Shown: positions 26,195 to 36,146, counted from the stretch's first letter. The stretch is DNA of 64,000 nt from Banduia mediterranea (GCF_031846245.1 NZ_JAVRIC010000002.1:179230-243229); one strand, 5' to 3'. Notes: generated by a model from the letters alone, not told the origin. Numbers and translations: made by a program.

Positions 26195-27373
26195 TCATGA
26201 AAGCCGCGCGGCGTCGATGGCTTCGTCGTAAATCGACTCCAGCTTCTCGGTCTGGCGCGCAATATTGAAGCTCTGCTCCACGCGCGCCCGACCGCGCAGC
26301 CCCATTGCCGTTCTCAGATCCGGATTCAGGAGCAGCTTTCGGATGCTGGCGGATAGCGCCTCGACATCGCGTTCCGGACACAACAAGCCGGTCTGCTCAT
26401 GGACGATGGCCTCTCCGATTCCGCCGGATTCGGATGCGACGACTGGCACGCCCTGGGCGCTTGCTTCCAGGTTCACGATCCCGAAGCCTTCCATGTCGCC
26501 GTCGGCGGCGGTGATGCTGGGAACGACCTTGACGGCAGCCTGCCGAATCCAGGCCATCACTTCGTGATTTGGCAGGGTGCCGACGAAACGGCAGCGGCCG
26601 GCAATTCCAAACGCTGCAGCTTGCGCCTCCAAATCGGCGCGCCGCGGACCGTCACCAATGACGACAAGCCGCAAATCCTCGAATTCCGGCGCAAGCTTCG
26701 CCACCGCGCGGAGCAGATAGGTCGTGCCCTTCTTCTCCACCAGACGCGCGACATGAACGATCAGCCCCGGCTGCCCCGGCCCTTGGCGGGGCGCGATGCG
26801 CTCGCAGTCGATGCCGATGTAATGAACCCTGAGCTTGTCTGGCGGATAGCCCCTGGCCAGCGCGGACTGGCGGATGAACTCCGAGACGCACAGGAACATC
26901 GAACCCCGGGCGGCCAGCCTTTTCCGGAACAGCACGCCATTGACCAAGGCCGGGCGACCGGATCGCAGGCAGTCGAGGTCCATGCGCGTGACGTCAAAAC
27001 CATGCAACGTCGTGACCAAGGGAATACCAAGGCGCTGCGCGAGCGGAACGGCGTAGACACCGTCGACACCGAAGTGGCAGTGGATCAGACTCAAGCGATC
27101 TTGCGCCAACCCTGGCAAAAACGGTCTTGCGCGCGGCAGCAGCGCGGTGCTGAGCGCCCGCAGCGACGAAGCGTCGGACTTTGCGGCGCTGCCGCGAACG
27201 GTTCGATTTCCGGGGTCTCCGAACGACCGCGAACCAATGTAGACCGGCGAATACCGCGCGAGACGGCCGGCCTGCTCATAGATGAAGGTCTCCGACGGCT
27301 TGAACAACTGGAGACGAAATATCCCGACCTTTCGGCTGGCCGCGGGCTGTGGATGAAGTCTCTGGATACTCAA
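26195..27373 (-). CDS. GT4-type glycosyltransferase
   Basis: 392 residues if translation starts at the TTG (27373-27371), whose bases overlap the TGA of the ligase gene. The longer frame to 27466 would overlap that gene by 97 bp. GIFRLQLFKPSETFIYEQ is typical of group-1 transferases that act on exported glycans. HVARLVEKKGTTYLL, VGTLPNHEVMAWI and MEGFGIVNLEASAQGVPVVAS form the donor site. The TTG start is inferred from coupling, not from a strong ribosome site. Confidence 0.82.
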   Translation of the reverse strand: MSIQRLHPQPAASRKVGIFRLQLFKPSETFIYEQAGRLARYSPVYIGSRSFGDPGNRTVRGSAAKSDASSLRALSTALLPRARPFLPGLAQDRLSLIHCHFGVDGVYAVPLAQRLGIPLVTTLHGFDVTRMDLDCLRSGRPALVNGVLFRKRLAARGSMFLCVSEFIRQSALARGYPPDKLRVHYIGIDCERIAPRQGPGQPGLIVHVARLVEKKGTTYLLRAVAKLAPEFEDLRLVVIGDGPRRADLEAQAAAFGIAGRCRFVGTLPNHEVMAWIRQAAVKVVPSITAADGDMEGFGIVNLEASAQGVPVVASESGGIGEAIVHEQTGLLCPERDVEALSASIRKLLLNPDLRTAMGLRGRARVEQSFNIARQTEKLESIYDEAIDAARLS

Positions 27374-28689
27374 GCGAGCGGTCCCGACAAGGGCGCCGGC
27401 ACAAGGCTCGTTTCGCTGCTGGAAACCGGTGGCGCGGACATGTACATCAGCAGCACACATAACCATGTAAGAAAATGATTGAGGTTGTGGTTGCTCATGG
27501 CGAACCAGAGCACGTGCAGCAGGGCGAGATTCTTGGCCACCCTCAATACGGACAGATCCGGGCTGTCTTGATCGCCGGACATGCGTGGCCGCTGAGCGTA
27601 CCGCCCCAGCAGCAGCAGACCCGCTATGCCGATGAGCACGCTGCCCAGCACCCCCAGCTCGAAGAAGAACTGGAGATAGGTGTTGTGGATGCCGTGCTGG
27701 GAACCGAAGCCGGTGCCGACAAGCGGGCTGTCACAGAACTGAAGCCATGCGTAGCGCCAGGCCACAAACCGTGAAGCGGCGCTCGCATTGGGATCGGAAA
27801 ACGCCCTGATCCCTTGTTCGATCAGGCCCAGTACGTCGTAGTAGCTTTGAGCGCCGATGCCGAGCACCAGCGCGGCAACCGCGGCGATCGATACGCGCTT
27901 GAGCTTGGTGGCCGCCGTGCCGCCACGAAGGACGAGATACGCCAACGCGGCCACGTAGGCGACATAGGCGGCGCGAGTGGTTGTCAGAAACAGGGCCGCC
28001 AGCGTGAGGATGTACAGCGGACCCAGCAGCGCCATCGGCAGCGACAGCTTCGAGCGGGCCTGCTTCAAGGGTATGCGCTGCATGATCAGCACGGTCCAGA
28101 TCGACAGCATGAAACTCGAAACGATTCCGTATTCGTTGGGATAGGAGCCCGGTGAGAAGCGCAGCAGCCCGTAGCCGAACTGGGTCAGCACCTGGAATTT
28201 GTCGATGAACTCCACGGAGAGAACGCCAAGGTAGTAACCGACAAAAAAGACATAGCCCGCCGCCAGCGTGATGACATAGCCCAACAGAACCAGACGCAGC
28301 CCGAGTACCCGCTCGGCGATTACCGATTCGGCGCTTCGCGGCTCGTTGCGCCACAGATAGCTTCCAAGTGCCAGCGCGAACAGCAGCATCGACGTGAACA
28401 GGCCGACGCGCACGATCGGATTGTCGTCATTGGAGAGGCCTGAAACATCGTGATAGGCGTACAGGATGCCGGCCGAGATCACCATGTAGACCACCACCGG
28501 CATCATGATGAGAAAGTCCGTGAAGACTTTCCGGTTGATCCCCCGGCACGCGAAAACCACGATGCCGATCGGCAACAGGGCGTAGTAGAACCGGAAGGAG
28601 CTCGGTAATCCCGGCACCGGGGTCAGGGCCCCGATCGGACCCAGCAGACAAAACCCGGCATAGACGGCGGCTTGGGGGTTGATCCGCAT
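27370..28689 (-). CDS. O-antigen ligase/Wzy-type polymerase membrane protein
   Basis: 439 residues with about 10-12 hydrophobic helices. The large loop carries TTTRAAYVAY and GTGFGSQHGIHNTYLQFFFELG, with the conserved H-N-x-Y-L of the Wzy_C (PF04932-type) domain. Such proteins polymerise repeat units or ligate glycans on the periplasmic face. With Wzz beside it and a flippase in the same operon, the polymerase role is more likely. The gene is downstream of the Wzz-type gene and upstream of the coupled glycosyltransferases. Confidence 0.85.
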   Translation of the reverse strand: MRINPQAAVYAGFCLLGPIGALTPVPGLPSSFRFYYALLPIGIVVFACRGINRKVFTDFLIMMPVVVYMVISAGILYAYHDVSGLSNDDNPIVRVGLFTSMLLFALALGSYLWRNEPRSAESVIAERVLGLRLVLLGYVITLAAGYVFFVGYYLGVLSVEFIDKFQVLTQFGYGLLRFSPGSYPNEYGIVSSFMLSIWTVLIMQRIPLKQARSKLSLPMALLGPLYILTLAALFLTTTRAAYVAYVAALAYLVLRGGTAATKLKRVSIAAVAALVLGIGAQSYYDVLGLIEQGIRAFSDPNASAASRFVAWRYAWLQFCDSPLVGTGFGSQHGIHNTYLQFFFELGVLGSVLIGIAGLLLLGRYAQRPRMSGDQDSPDLSVLRVAKNLALLHVLWFAMSNHNLNHFLTWLCVLLMYMSAPPVSSSETSLVPAPLSGPLA

Positions 28690-28723
28690 GTGAGGTCTGA
28701 ACGGCGAGTCGGCGCGTTGAGGC

Positions 28724-29599
28724 TCAGCGCCTGCGCGAAAAGCCGACGACCATTACTGCAAAGCTTGAAAGCATGAATCCAAGCACCAGCCCCAGCAGCA
28801 CGATGACTTTCTTTTGGGGCCGCACGGGTTCCTGGGGAACCACGGCCGGGTCCAGCACCCTGAAGGCGTATTCCTCGTCGCCCTGGGCCAGCATGCTGGT
28901 CTTGAGTTCGCTTTCGATCAGCTTGTAGATGGCGGTGCGTATCTCGGCGATGCTGTTCTGCTCAAGCTGCCGTTTGAGGTAGGCAAGATTCTTTTCGGCG
29001 CTGGAAATGGCGCGGTTGCGCATCCGTTCATTGGTTCTGCTGACCAGTTCAGACGCCCAGTGCGCCGCCTGTTCCGGATCTTTCCATTCGATACTCAGTG
29101 TCACCAGACCGGTGGCGCCATCCTGCTCCACGGTGCGGATCTTCTTTGCGAAGAGCTTGTTGGCGTCCCATAGCGTGGGCACTTGCGCGGGGTCATCCAC
29201 TAGCCATTGGTTTTGCTTGGCATCCCATTGATCGCCGAACAAGACCGGAAGCAGTTTTTCATCGCTGACGAACTGATCCGTCAGTGCGCGGGATTCCAGC
29301 GTCGCCACCGCTTCGACTTCCCGCCCGCCAGCGCCGCCGATGGACATGCCCGCCAGTGAGGCGAGTCCGCCGAGTTGGCCACCCAGGCCGGAGATCCCGC
29401 CCGACTGCCCGCGCTCGCTCGTGGGCGCCAGCAAGACTTCAGCGCGGTAAATCGGCGTGGCGCTCAGCGCCCAGGCAAGGCCCAGCGCCAAGCCAAGCAA
29501 AGTGCTGGTGAGAATCCACCATTTGCCACCAAGCAACAGTCCGCCAATCTCGGTGAGCGTGACCTCGCTCGAACCCGAGGTATTGCCAGGAGTGATCAT
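28724..29599 (-). CDS. Wzz-type polysaccharide chain-length protein
   Basis: 291 residues. It has the expected two-helix topology: WWILTSTLLGLALGLAWAL near 31-50 and VIVLLGLVLGFMLSSFAVM near 264-285, with a periplasmic, coiled-coil-rich domain between and the Pro-rich VPQEPVRPQKK just before the second helix. It regulates glycan chain length in the inner membrane. No cytoplasmic kinase domain is attached, unlike Wzc/BceF-type proteins, and no separate tyrosine kinase gene is seen in the island. Confidence 0.88.
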   Translation of the reverse strand: MITPGNTSGSSEVTLTEIGGLLLGGKWWILTSTLLGLALGLAWALSATPIYRAEVLLAPTSERGQSGGISGLGGQLGGLASLAGMSIGGAGGREVEAVATLESRALTDQFVSDEKLLPVLFGDQWDAKQNQWLVDDPAQVPTLWDANKLFAKKIRTVEQDGATGLVTLSIEWKDPEQAAHWASELVSRTNERMRNRAISSAEKNLAYLKRQLEQNSIAEIRTAIYKLIESELKTSMLAQGDEEYAFRVLDPAVVPQEPVRPQKKVIVLLGLVLGFMLSSFAVMVVGFSRRR

Positions 29600-29677
29600 C
29601 TTGAATACACCGGTCGTTACGTATTGAATCGATAAAGCTCTTGAATCAGAGCGACGGGTTTCGCACTGAAGGCGGCG

Positions 29678-31882
29678 TTACCGGATGAGTCCGCTACGAG
29701 CCTTGCCGCCGAGCGGCGGTACTGTCTCGGTTGCTCCGTACAAGCGAATTCCGTCTCGGACCATCTGGCCACCATCGCGAGTCAGCGGCCGGAACAGGAT
29801 GGGTGCGCGCCGCCGTGTGGACCGGGCAAAAAACAGGTCCATCGGGATATTCACATAAAACCCTTTGTCGAACGAGCCTTCGCCGAAGTCATCGGCGGAA
29901 ACGTTGGTCTTGGTGGCGAATGCCCCGACCGAAACGCCGCTGTCGAAGAAGTGGGCGATGTTGAGCGTGCCGCCCCAGTCGCCGGCAAGATAACGCCCGT
30001 AACTGAATTGGACGAGCGTGTCGATGGCTCGCATGTCGTAGTACGCGGTGAGATGACCGGTCGTGACCTGATAGTCCAGGAAGTCGAGGCGCTGGTCGTA
30101 ATCCCGCTTGCGCACGCGTGCCAAGTCCAGGCCCAGGGCGAGCGGGCTCTGGAACGGGCGGTACAGCACTTCGCCGGCGATGCCGCCGTACATTTCCTCG
30201 AACAGGCCCGCGGATACCCGGCCATACCAGGATTCGCCCACCGGAAAGAAGTAGTTGGTCTCCAGCCTGACCAGGTTGTTCTCGCCCTGCTTGAGATATT
30301 CGGCGATGTCGCTGCGCACATGCGGCAGCACGCTGTCGGACTGAAGTTCGAGCTTGTCGAAATTGTTGTAGATGTTGGCCCCCACCTGGGTCGAGATGCT
30401 CCAGTTGGGGGCCAGCGACAGGGAGGCGCCCAGTTTCCACCAGAGCTGGAACAGGTAGAAGCCATCCGGCCCACCGACGTGTTGCCTCCAACCGGGGCCG
30501 GAGGAAAACGACAGTCCGGGGTAGTCCTGGGTTCCACCCTGTTGCTGCCAGTGCGAGAACAGGTCCGGGCCGGAAACGCGAATAGCGCGCTCGGCCTCCT
30601 CGGGTGCGGCATGGCCCAGCGCCAGGCGCTCGACTTCGCTGCGCACCAGATTCACTCGATACGCTTCAAATCCGAGATAGACCTCGATCAAGGTGAAATT
30701 GCTGACCTCGGGCGGCGCTCGCTGCGCCAGAACGCGCGACAACCTGCCGAATGCTTCCGCCTGAGAGCGGTACCGGCTTTGCGCATACCAAACCGTGAGT
30801 GTTCCGGTGTCGGCTTGATACGAATAAGCCTGCAGGCCGAAACCTTGCTCCGCCATCGCCTGGTGCAAGTGCATGGTTGTGCCGGGCCTGAGCGTTTCGA
30901 TCTCTGCGCTGCCCAGCGTAGTATCCGTGTCTGCGGACCTCTGCGCCTTGTCTGGAAAGTCCGGGAGTTGATCCTGGGGACGCCGAAGCTGGGGCATCGG
31001 CGGATCGAGGAACTTGGGGACGCCCTGCGCTTCGTTGAAGTTGGTCCGGAACGAAACGCGCGCCGTGAGGATCGAGCCGCGCTCCCAGCCCAGGCTGGTA
31101 TCCACGATACGGTTGGGACGCCAGTTCAGCCCCAGGTTGATCGGGAAGCTTATGTCCTGATCGTTGTCCAGGGCCTCGGACTCGTAGTCATTGCCATCCC
31201 ATTCGGCGACGAATGACAGACCGGACCACGGGCTGCTCCAGCGCACTCCGCCGAACAGGCCGATCTCGTCGCCACGGAACAGGCGATCGAACCCACTGTT
31301 GCCCGGCGTGCCGTCGGTCGAGCGATCTGAAAATTCGTCGGATATCTCGCTGAGCGGATTATCCAGGCCGCCACGCGCGCCCAGACGCCCCCAGCCGATC
31401 CCAAGCGAGAAGTCCCAGTCGTACCAGCGCCGGTTGGCAACGAGGTATTCGCCCGAGAACAGCCCGGTACCGCCCATGTCGCGCGCGCCGACCGCCAGCG
31501 AGGGCCAGTGCGGACCCTCATGAAGCAGCACGAATTTGGCATCGACCGATCGATCCTTGTAGCTCTGGTCGCCGCTGAAGCTTTCCGGCCCATAGAGCCG
31601 GTTGCTCACTTCGGTGTAGCGGAATACGGCCTCCAGGCGATCCAGGACCTGCAGCGAGAATTGCAGCTGGTTGTAGGGGCGTACCGTGGAGACGCCTACG
31701 GCGAATTCGCCTTCTTCCGAGACGCGCGCAGTGGGCGTCTGCAACAGGCCGACTTCCCCGTAGTCGTTGAGGATATCGAACTGCGGCGCCTGTCCGGCGG
31801 AAATGCCCGGGCTGAGCACGGCGCAGCCGAACGCCAGCGCCCAGCGCCAGTATTGGCGGATCATCAGGCGAAAAACCGCCAT
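29678..31882 (-). CDS. yjbH: YjbH-family exopolysaccharide outer-membrane protein
   Basis: 734 residues with a leader of about 30 residues (start at 31882, or 31864 for MIRQYW). NDYGEVGLLQTPTARVSEEGEFAVGVS is the diagnostic start of the YjbH/GfcD family (DUF940). The body has alternating beta-strand pattern, VDAKFVLLHEGPHWPSLAVGARD and YYDMRAIDTLVQFSYGRYLAGDWG. It is predicted to form an outer-membrane barrel used in exopolysaccharide secretion. It follows the SLBB export gene by 28 bp. Together with the YjbF-type lipoprotein and the YjbE-like peptides this defines a Yjb/group-4-capsule-type secretion set; no YjbG/GfcC gene is evident. Confidence 0.85.
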   Translation of the reverse strand: MAVFRLMIRQYWRWALAFGCAVLSPGISAGQAPQFDILNDYGEVGLLQTPTARVSEEGEFAVGVSTVRPYNQLQFSLQVLDRLEAVFRYTEVSNRLYGPESFSGDQSYKDRSVDAKFVLLHEGPHWPSLAVGARDMGGTGLFSGEYLVANRRWYDWDFSLGIGWGRLGARGGLDNPLSEISDEFSDRSTDGTPGNSGFDRLFRGDEIGLFGGVRWSSPWSGLSFVAEWDGNDYESEALDNDQDISFPINLGLNWRPNRIVDTSLGWERGSILTARVSFRTNFNEAQGVPKFLDPPMPQLRRPQDQLPDFPDKAQRSADTDTTLGSAEIETLRPGTTMHLHQAMAEQGFGLQAYSYQADTGTLTVWYAQSRYRSQAEAFGRLSRVLAQRAPPEVSNFTLIEVYLGFEAYRVNLVRSEVERLALGHAAPEEAERAIRVSGPDLFSHWQQQGGTQDYPGLSFSSGPGWRQHVGGPDGFYLFQLWWKLGASLSLAPNWSISTQVGANIYNNFDKLELQSDSVLPHVRSDIAEYLKQGENNLVRLETNYFFPVGESWYGRVSAGLFEEMYGGIAGEVLYRPFQSPLALGLDLARVRKRDYDQRLDFLDYQVTTGHLTAYYDMRAIDTLVQFSYGRYLAGDWGGTLNIAHFFDSGVSVGAFATKTNVSADDFGEGSFDKGFYVNIPMDLFFARSTRRRAPILFRPLTRDGGQMVRDGIRLYGATETVPPLGGKARSGLIR

Positions 31883-31910
31883 GGCCGGGCGCCGGAAATC
31901 GTGCCGGGGC

Positions 31911-34868
31911 TCAGTTGTTGTCGCCGATCACGGCCAGCGCTGCTGCCGAAACCGCAAGGTTGGAGAAGATGCCCAGCAACTTTTCGCTCAAGACCCATCC
32001 GTTGAGCGGCGTGGCGTCACGCGGAACGACGATATAGCTGCCAGGCGGCACGTCGACCCGGCGGAAATTCCAGAACGAGGTTTCAAGCTTTCGGGCCTGG
32101 CCACTGGGCAGGATCAGAAAGGCACGTTCGTCATCCGCCCCCTGGGTGAAGCCGCCGGCCATGTCGATGTATTCCGAAGCATCACGGCCCGAAACGAATG
32201 CCACCGTTCCGGCGTTGAGCACCTGCCCTGTCACGGTGACAGTGGCGGGGCGCTTGGGCATGTAGAGCTTATCGCCGGGCTCGACCACGATGTCGAGCTC
32301 GGGGCGCGCCGCGAGCACCTGCGGGTCGGTTTCGGTCACGACCCGGCCAACGGTCGGGCTGCTTTCCAAGCTTTGGACGATACCGGACAGGAAGCCGGAC
32401 GAAGCATCGGAATCCGGCAGCGCGCCGCTGGTCACCGCGGTCACCAGTGCCTCGCGCAGATCCTTGGCGGCGCGCTGGTTGGTGATCTGCTCGGCACGAC
32501 GCGCGGACTCGCGCGTCAGCACAGCGCCATAGGGATAAGCCTGGTCGGTCAGCCCGCCGGCGCGACGAATGATGTCGGACAAACGCTCGCCGCGAATGAT
32601 GCTGTACGCGCCCGGAAACCGGACTTCGCCATACAGCCGCACCACGCCGTTTTCCTGGCCGACATACACCGGCCTGAAGTTGAGGATATCGCCCGGGTGC
32701 ATGTCGATCGCCAAGGTCTGATCCTGACCGACGTCCAGGGTCTGATAGCGCGACTGTCCAGTGTCCAGGGCCTGGGCATAGGAAACATATTCGACATTCT
32801 CGCGATTGCCTTCCGCCGTCAGGCCGCCAGCAGCATCGACCACGCTGCGCAGGGCCGTTCCATCGGCCACCGGATAAAGCCCCGGACGGCGGACCTCCCC
32901 GAATACCGCGACCGAACGTTCCAGCAGAAACGGCAGGATCTGCGGTACTCGCTGATAGATCCGGGGACATTGACTGGCCGGAGCGAGTTGCTGCCGCGCC
33001 GCACTCGATGGCAACTGCGAACGCGGGCCCGACGATACCAGCCTGGCGCTGCGCCCGGCCTGGCCATTTCCGGTGATGAACGCATCGCCCTGCCCGTTCG
33101 CAGAGCCCTGACCAAGAATCAGAGCCTGATCCCTGTTCTGTACCTGCTGCCCCGGCGTTGCCGGCAGATAACCGTCATACGACGGCGCGCTATCGTCGCG
33201 ATTTCGCGCGTCCCCGTTCGCCGCCTCCTGAATATCGCCCCATTGATCGGACATGCCGAAGGAATCACGCTCGGACGCAAAAATATGGACCAGGCGGGAT
33301 GCCCGCTGCGACGACAGCAGCCTCGTCAATTGATCGAGCCCGGGACAGGACGAAACCTGGCGGCCACCGCCGGCCACGGCTGAGCGAACGTCCGAAGAGC
33401 TCAGATACTCGACATCAGACCGGCTCAGGACGACGATCAGATCATTCGGGCGCAGCGACTCTGCCGGCACCAGCCCTCCCGGCCCGCGCTGCAACGCGGA
33501 CCAGCGGCGCACGCCGCCCGCCTCGGTGGTGCGTTCGATCAGGATGGCGGGGAAGTAGGCCTCCTCTCCGCTATCCGACGACAGCGGCGCGGCGACCTGC
33601 AGCACATCCGCGAGACTCATGCCCGCGCTCCACTGGTAGCGTCCGGGATATTTGACGAAACCTTCGACCCGGACCTTGTCTTCGATCCTCGGAGAGACCT
33701 GCTTGATCTTGATCGCATCGCCGTCGTGCACCGGCGCGGAACGTTCGATCACCCCGTCACGCCCGATATCGACGATGACGCGTCCGTGCGAGGGCGAAAC
33801 CCGTTCGATGGTTGCTGCGGCCGAAGACGAGGCCCGCAAGCCACCCGCCAGCTCCAGCATCTGTCCGACGCTCCGTTCGCCGTCGAGTTCATAGATCGCC
33901 GGCCGTTTGACTTCGCCATCGACAGCCACCTGGGCGCCGACCGGTGGCACGAAGATCACATCGCCCGGCATCAGTCGCAAATCGGCGTGGGCATCACCAC
34001 GGATCAACAGGTCGTAGAAATCCAGGGTGGACACCACACGCCCCCCACGCTTCAGCTGAATCTTACGCAAGGAACCGGAGAGCCCGACACCGCCGCCCTG
34101 AAAGAGGGCATTGGTCATGGTGCTGAGCGAACTGACGGTATAGGACCCGGGCTGGTTGACATCGCCGACCAGGAATATCTGCATCGAGCGTAGCCGCCCC
34201 AAGGTGACATCCGCCTTGGCGCCGATGATGCGCTGCTCTATCTGAGCCCGAACGGTCTGCTGGACTTCCGCGAAACGAAGTCCGGCGACATCGACGGGCC
34301 CGATACCCGGAATGTTGATTGCCCCGTCCCGGCTGATCTCCAGAGCGTAGGAGGCGTTGTTGTTTTCGTAGATCTGGACCCGGATCAGATCACCCGGGCC
34401 GACGACGTAATCGGCCGGCACCGGGAAGTTGTCAACGGGCGCGAATGTGCTGGGCGCCGCGCCGATGAACAGGCTGTATCCGAAGGGCTCGAGATTGGCC
34501 GAAAAGGGAGTATCCGTAAACCGGAGGTACTGCCGTCTGAGTTGCAGAACGCGCTGACGGGCCTGCCGCTGCCGTTCGGCACCGAGCACCGGATCATCCT
34601 GAACCCCGGAGCCACCGTCGCTGCCGCGCGCCTGGGGGACTTCGCCGGAACCGTATTGCTCGAACGAGCCATCGTTCGAGCCCATGGGCCGGGATTCCGC
34701 GTAGGCGTCGATCAACTGCTGGCGCTGCTCGGGGCTGAGCGTATCCAGAATGTCTGGCGAACCGCTCTGCGCAGCGGCAATTCCGCAGCCGAAAAGTACC
34801 AAGGCCGTGGCGGCGCATCGAACCCATTCACCAATCAGCCGGCGGCTGGCAGGCAGCTCAAATCTCAC
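31911..34868 (-). CDS. Multi-SLBB polysaccharide export protein
   Basis: 985 residues from a GTG at 34868 after AGGGTG. A signal peptide (to about AAAQ, residue 34) precedes the Poly_export domain at PADYVVGPGDLIRVQIYENNN. Several SLBB units follow (MQIFLVGDVNQPGSYTVSSL, VAVDGEVKRPAIYELDG, VRVEGFVKYPGRYQWS, VAVFGEVRRPGLYPVADG, VRLYGEVRFPGAYSII, VTVTGQVLNAGTVAFV). It has more SLBB units than Wza and is like the long CapD/ESL-type or GfcE-like exporters. Expected to form the periplasm-spanning translocon. It is the first gene of the minus-strand polysaccharide operon. Confidence 0.88.
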   Translation of the reverse strand: MRFELPASRRLIGEWVRCAATALVLFGCGIAAAQSGSPDILDTLSPEQRQQLIDAYAESRPMGSNDGSFEQYGSGEVPQARGSDGGSGVQDDPVLGAERQRQARQRVLQLRRQYLRFTDTPFSANLEPFGYSLFIGAAPSTFAPVDNFPVPADYVVGPGDLIRVQIYENNNASYALEISRDGAINIPGIGPVDVAGLRFAEVQQTVRAQIEQRIIGAKADVTLGRLRSMQIFLVGDVNQPGSYTVSSLSTMTNALFQGGGVGLSGSLRKIQLKRGGRVVSTLDFYDLLIRGDAHADLRLMPGDVIFVPPVGAQVAVDGEVKRPAIYELDGERSVGQMLELAGGLRASSSAAATIERVSPSHGRVIVDIGRDGVIERSAPVHDGDAIKIKQVSPRIEDKVRVEGFVKYPGRYQWSAGMSLADVLQVAAPLSSDSGEEAYFPAILIERTTEAGGVRRWSALQRGPGGLVPAESLRPNDLIVVLSRSDVEYLSSSDVRSAVAGGGRQVSSCPGLDQLTRLLSSQRASRLVHIFASERDSFGMSDQWGDIQEAANGDARNRDDSAPSYDGYLPATPGQQVQNRDQALILGQGSANGQGDAFITGNGQAGRSARLVSSGPRSQLPSSAARQQLAPASQCPRIYQRVPQILPFLLERSVAVFGEVRRPGLYPVADGTALRSVVDAAGGLTAEGNRENVEYVSYAQALDTGQSRYQTLDVGQDQTLAIDMHPGDILNFRPVYVGQENGVVRLYGEVRFPGAYSIIRGERLSDIIRRAGGLTDQAYPYGAVLTRESARRAEQITNQRAAKDLREALVTAVTSGALPDSDASSGFLSGIVQSLESSPTVGRVVTETDPQVLAARPELDIVVEPGDKLYMPKRPATVTVTGQVLNAGTVAFVSGRDASEYIDMAGGFTQGADDERAFLILPSGQARKLETSFWNFRRVDVPPGSYIVVPRDATPLNGWVLSEKLLGIFSNLAVSAAALAVIGDNN

Positions 34869-35269
34869 GCGGAATCACCCTGCTGTCTGAAAATGACATG
34901 GCTTGAGGAAACCTCTGCATGACCGACTGCGCTCGACATCTCGCGTTTCGGCAGTGCTCGAAATGCTCATTTATTTCAATACCCCCCCGCTTCCTGCGCG
35001 CTGGCGAAACGCGACCTGCCTTCGCGCGCTACGGTTATGCAGCGGCTCCTTAGCTCATGAACCAAAGCGCCCTGAGCGTCAACGGCTTACGCGGGAGCCG
35101 GACGGTCAAAACTGGTCGAATGCTACATGAGCGATCCCGTTCTGTGCGCGTGAACATCGAGGTGAATCGCATTTTCTGATTGGCATCTGGACAATTAGCC
35201 GCTAAAGTGAAATCCACTAGTTTTGGTTGAAATGCGGCTTGACCGCAAACCTTTCCCGTGGAGCGGACC
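34869..35269. promoter_or_regulatory. Divergent control region of the exopolysaccharide island
   Basis: 401 bp between the SLBB gene (minus) and the first small secreted protein (plus). It must hold promoters for both. AGCCGCTAAAGTG at 35197-35209 has a near-identical partner AGCCGCTAGAGTG at 35611-35623, upstream of the second small protein. The words GTGAAATCC here and GGATTTCAC there are inverted copies. These may be binding sites of a shared regulator. No sigma-70 boxes are convincing. Confidence 0.45.
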
Positions 35270-35566
35270 ATGAGCAAGCTGATCCCCCTGGCTGTACTGG
35301 CAACTGCGGTGTTTTCCGCCCCCCTCGCATTCGCGCAGGAGACCGGCACCCCCGCCGGCGCGTCCGCAGCGAATGAGGCAACCGAGGCGGCAGGCGCGGT
35401 TTCGATCGGTGTGGGTGCCGGAACCGCAGCGATCATTGGCGGAATCGTCGCCGCCGGCACGGACGACAACGAGCCCGACGCCCCCAACGACACCGTAACG
35501 CCTCCGGGCACTTCGCCCTCCACGTCGACCTCGACCAGCACTTCGACCGCGACCGGCACTTTCTAG
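35270..35566 (+). CDS. Small secreted YjbE/GfcA-like protein 1
   Basis: 98 residues from ATG 35270 (MSKLIPLAVLATAVFSAPLAFA-QE), GGAGCGG upstream. A signal peptide is followed by an Ala-rich segment, a Gly/Ala hydrophobic stretch (GVGAGTAAIIGGIVAAGTDD) and a Ser/Thr-rich tail (STSTSTSTSTATGTF). This architecture matches my memory of E. coli YjbE and GfcA, the small secreted proteins of yjb and group-4-capsule operons. Sequence identity is low-complexity, so the call rests on architecture plus the neighbouring YjbH and YjbF genes. Confidence 0.7.
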   Translation: MSKLIPLAVLATAVFSAPLAFAQETGTPAGASAANEATEAAGAVSIGVGAGTAAIIGGIVAAGTDDNEPDAPNDTVTPPGTSPSTSTSTSTSTATGTF

Positions 35567-35721
35567 ACAGCGTCTCGTCGGCGCGCCGGGCGATTGGATT
35601 TCACGCAAGGAGCCGCTAGAGTGGCGACTATAGGCAGTGGCGGCTCCAACATCCGCTGCTGCCATGTCCATATTTCGAACGGCCATTTTCGAACGGTCAC
35701 TTCCGAACGGAGTTTCCACAC

Positions 35722-35991
35722 ATGAGCAGCACAATCAAGGTTCTCGCGATCGCATTGGCAATGACGGCAGCGCCCGCCGCATTCGCGCAGGAATCCGGCA
35801 ATTCCGCAGGCTTTGGTGCCACCGAGAATGCCTCGGGCAATGCCAAATGGATGTCGGTCGGCGTCACGACAGGCGCGGCCGTGGTCATCGGCGCCGCGAT
35901 TGCGGCCGCCACCGATGATGACAATGCCGGGTCCGGTACGTCCACCGGCACGTCGGCCACCGGGACATCGACGGCAACCAGTACCAACTGA
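35722..35991 (+). CDS. Small secreted YjbE/GfcA-like protein 2
   Basis: 89 residues. Signal peptide to AAFA-QE, then a Gly/Ala hydrophobic core (GVTTGAAVVIGAAIAAATDDD) and a Gly/Ser/Thr tail (GTSTGTSATGTSTATSTN). It is a sister of 35270-35566: same length class, same Ala-Phe-Ala-Gln-Glu cleavage region, same acidic TDDD before the tail. 155 bp separate them, with the shared AGCCGCTARAGTG word between. It is followed by an intrinsic terminator. Role in polysaccharide surface retention or secretion is inference. Confidence 0.7.
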   Translation: MSSTIKVLAIALAMTAAPAAFAQESGNSAGFGATENASGNAKWMSVGVTTGAAVVIGAAIAAATDDDNAGSGTSTGTSATGTSTATSTN

Positions 35992-36017
35992 GTCTGCTCG
36001 CACTACGTGTAAAAGGG

Positions 36018-36044
36018 CTGCCCTTGCGAGGGCGGTCTTTTTTT
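36018..36044 (+). terminator. Intrinsic terminator after the small secreted genes
   Basis: CTGCCCT, loop TGCG, AGGGCGG, then TCTTTTTTT. A short GC stem with a run of seven T residues, 27 bp after the stop of the second small gene. Confidence 0.85.
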
Positions 36045-36146
36045 ATGGGTTCGCGGACAATCCGGTACGCCTTGAATGGCCGAAGCTCGGCACGCCAGGA
36101 ATCCGCTTTCTGCGCTGACACCGTAAGGCGACGAAAGATCTGGGAA

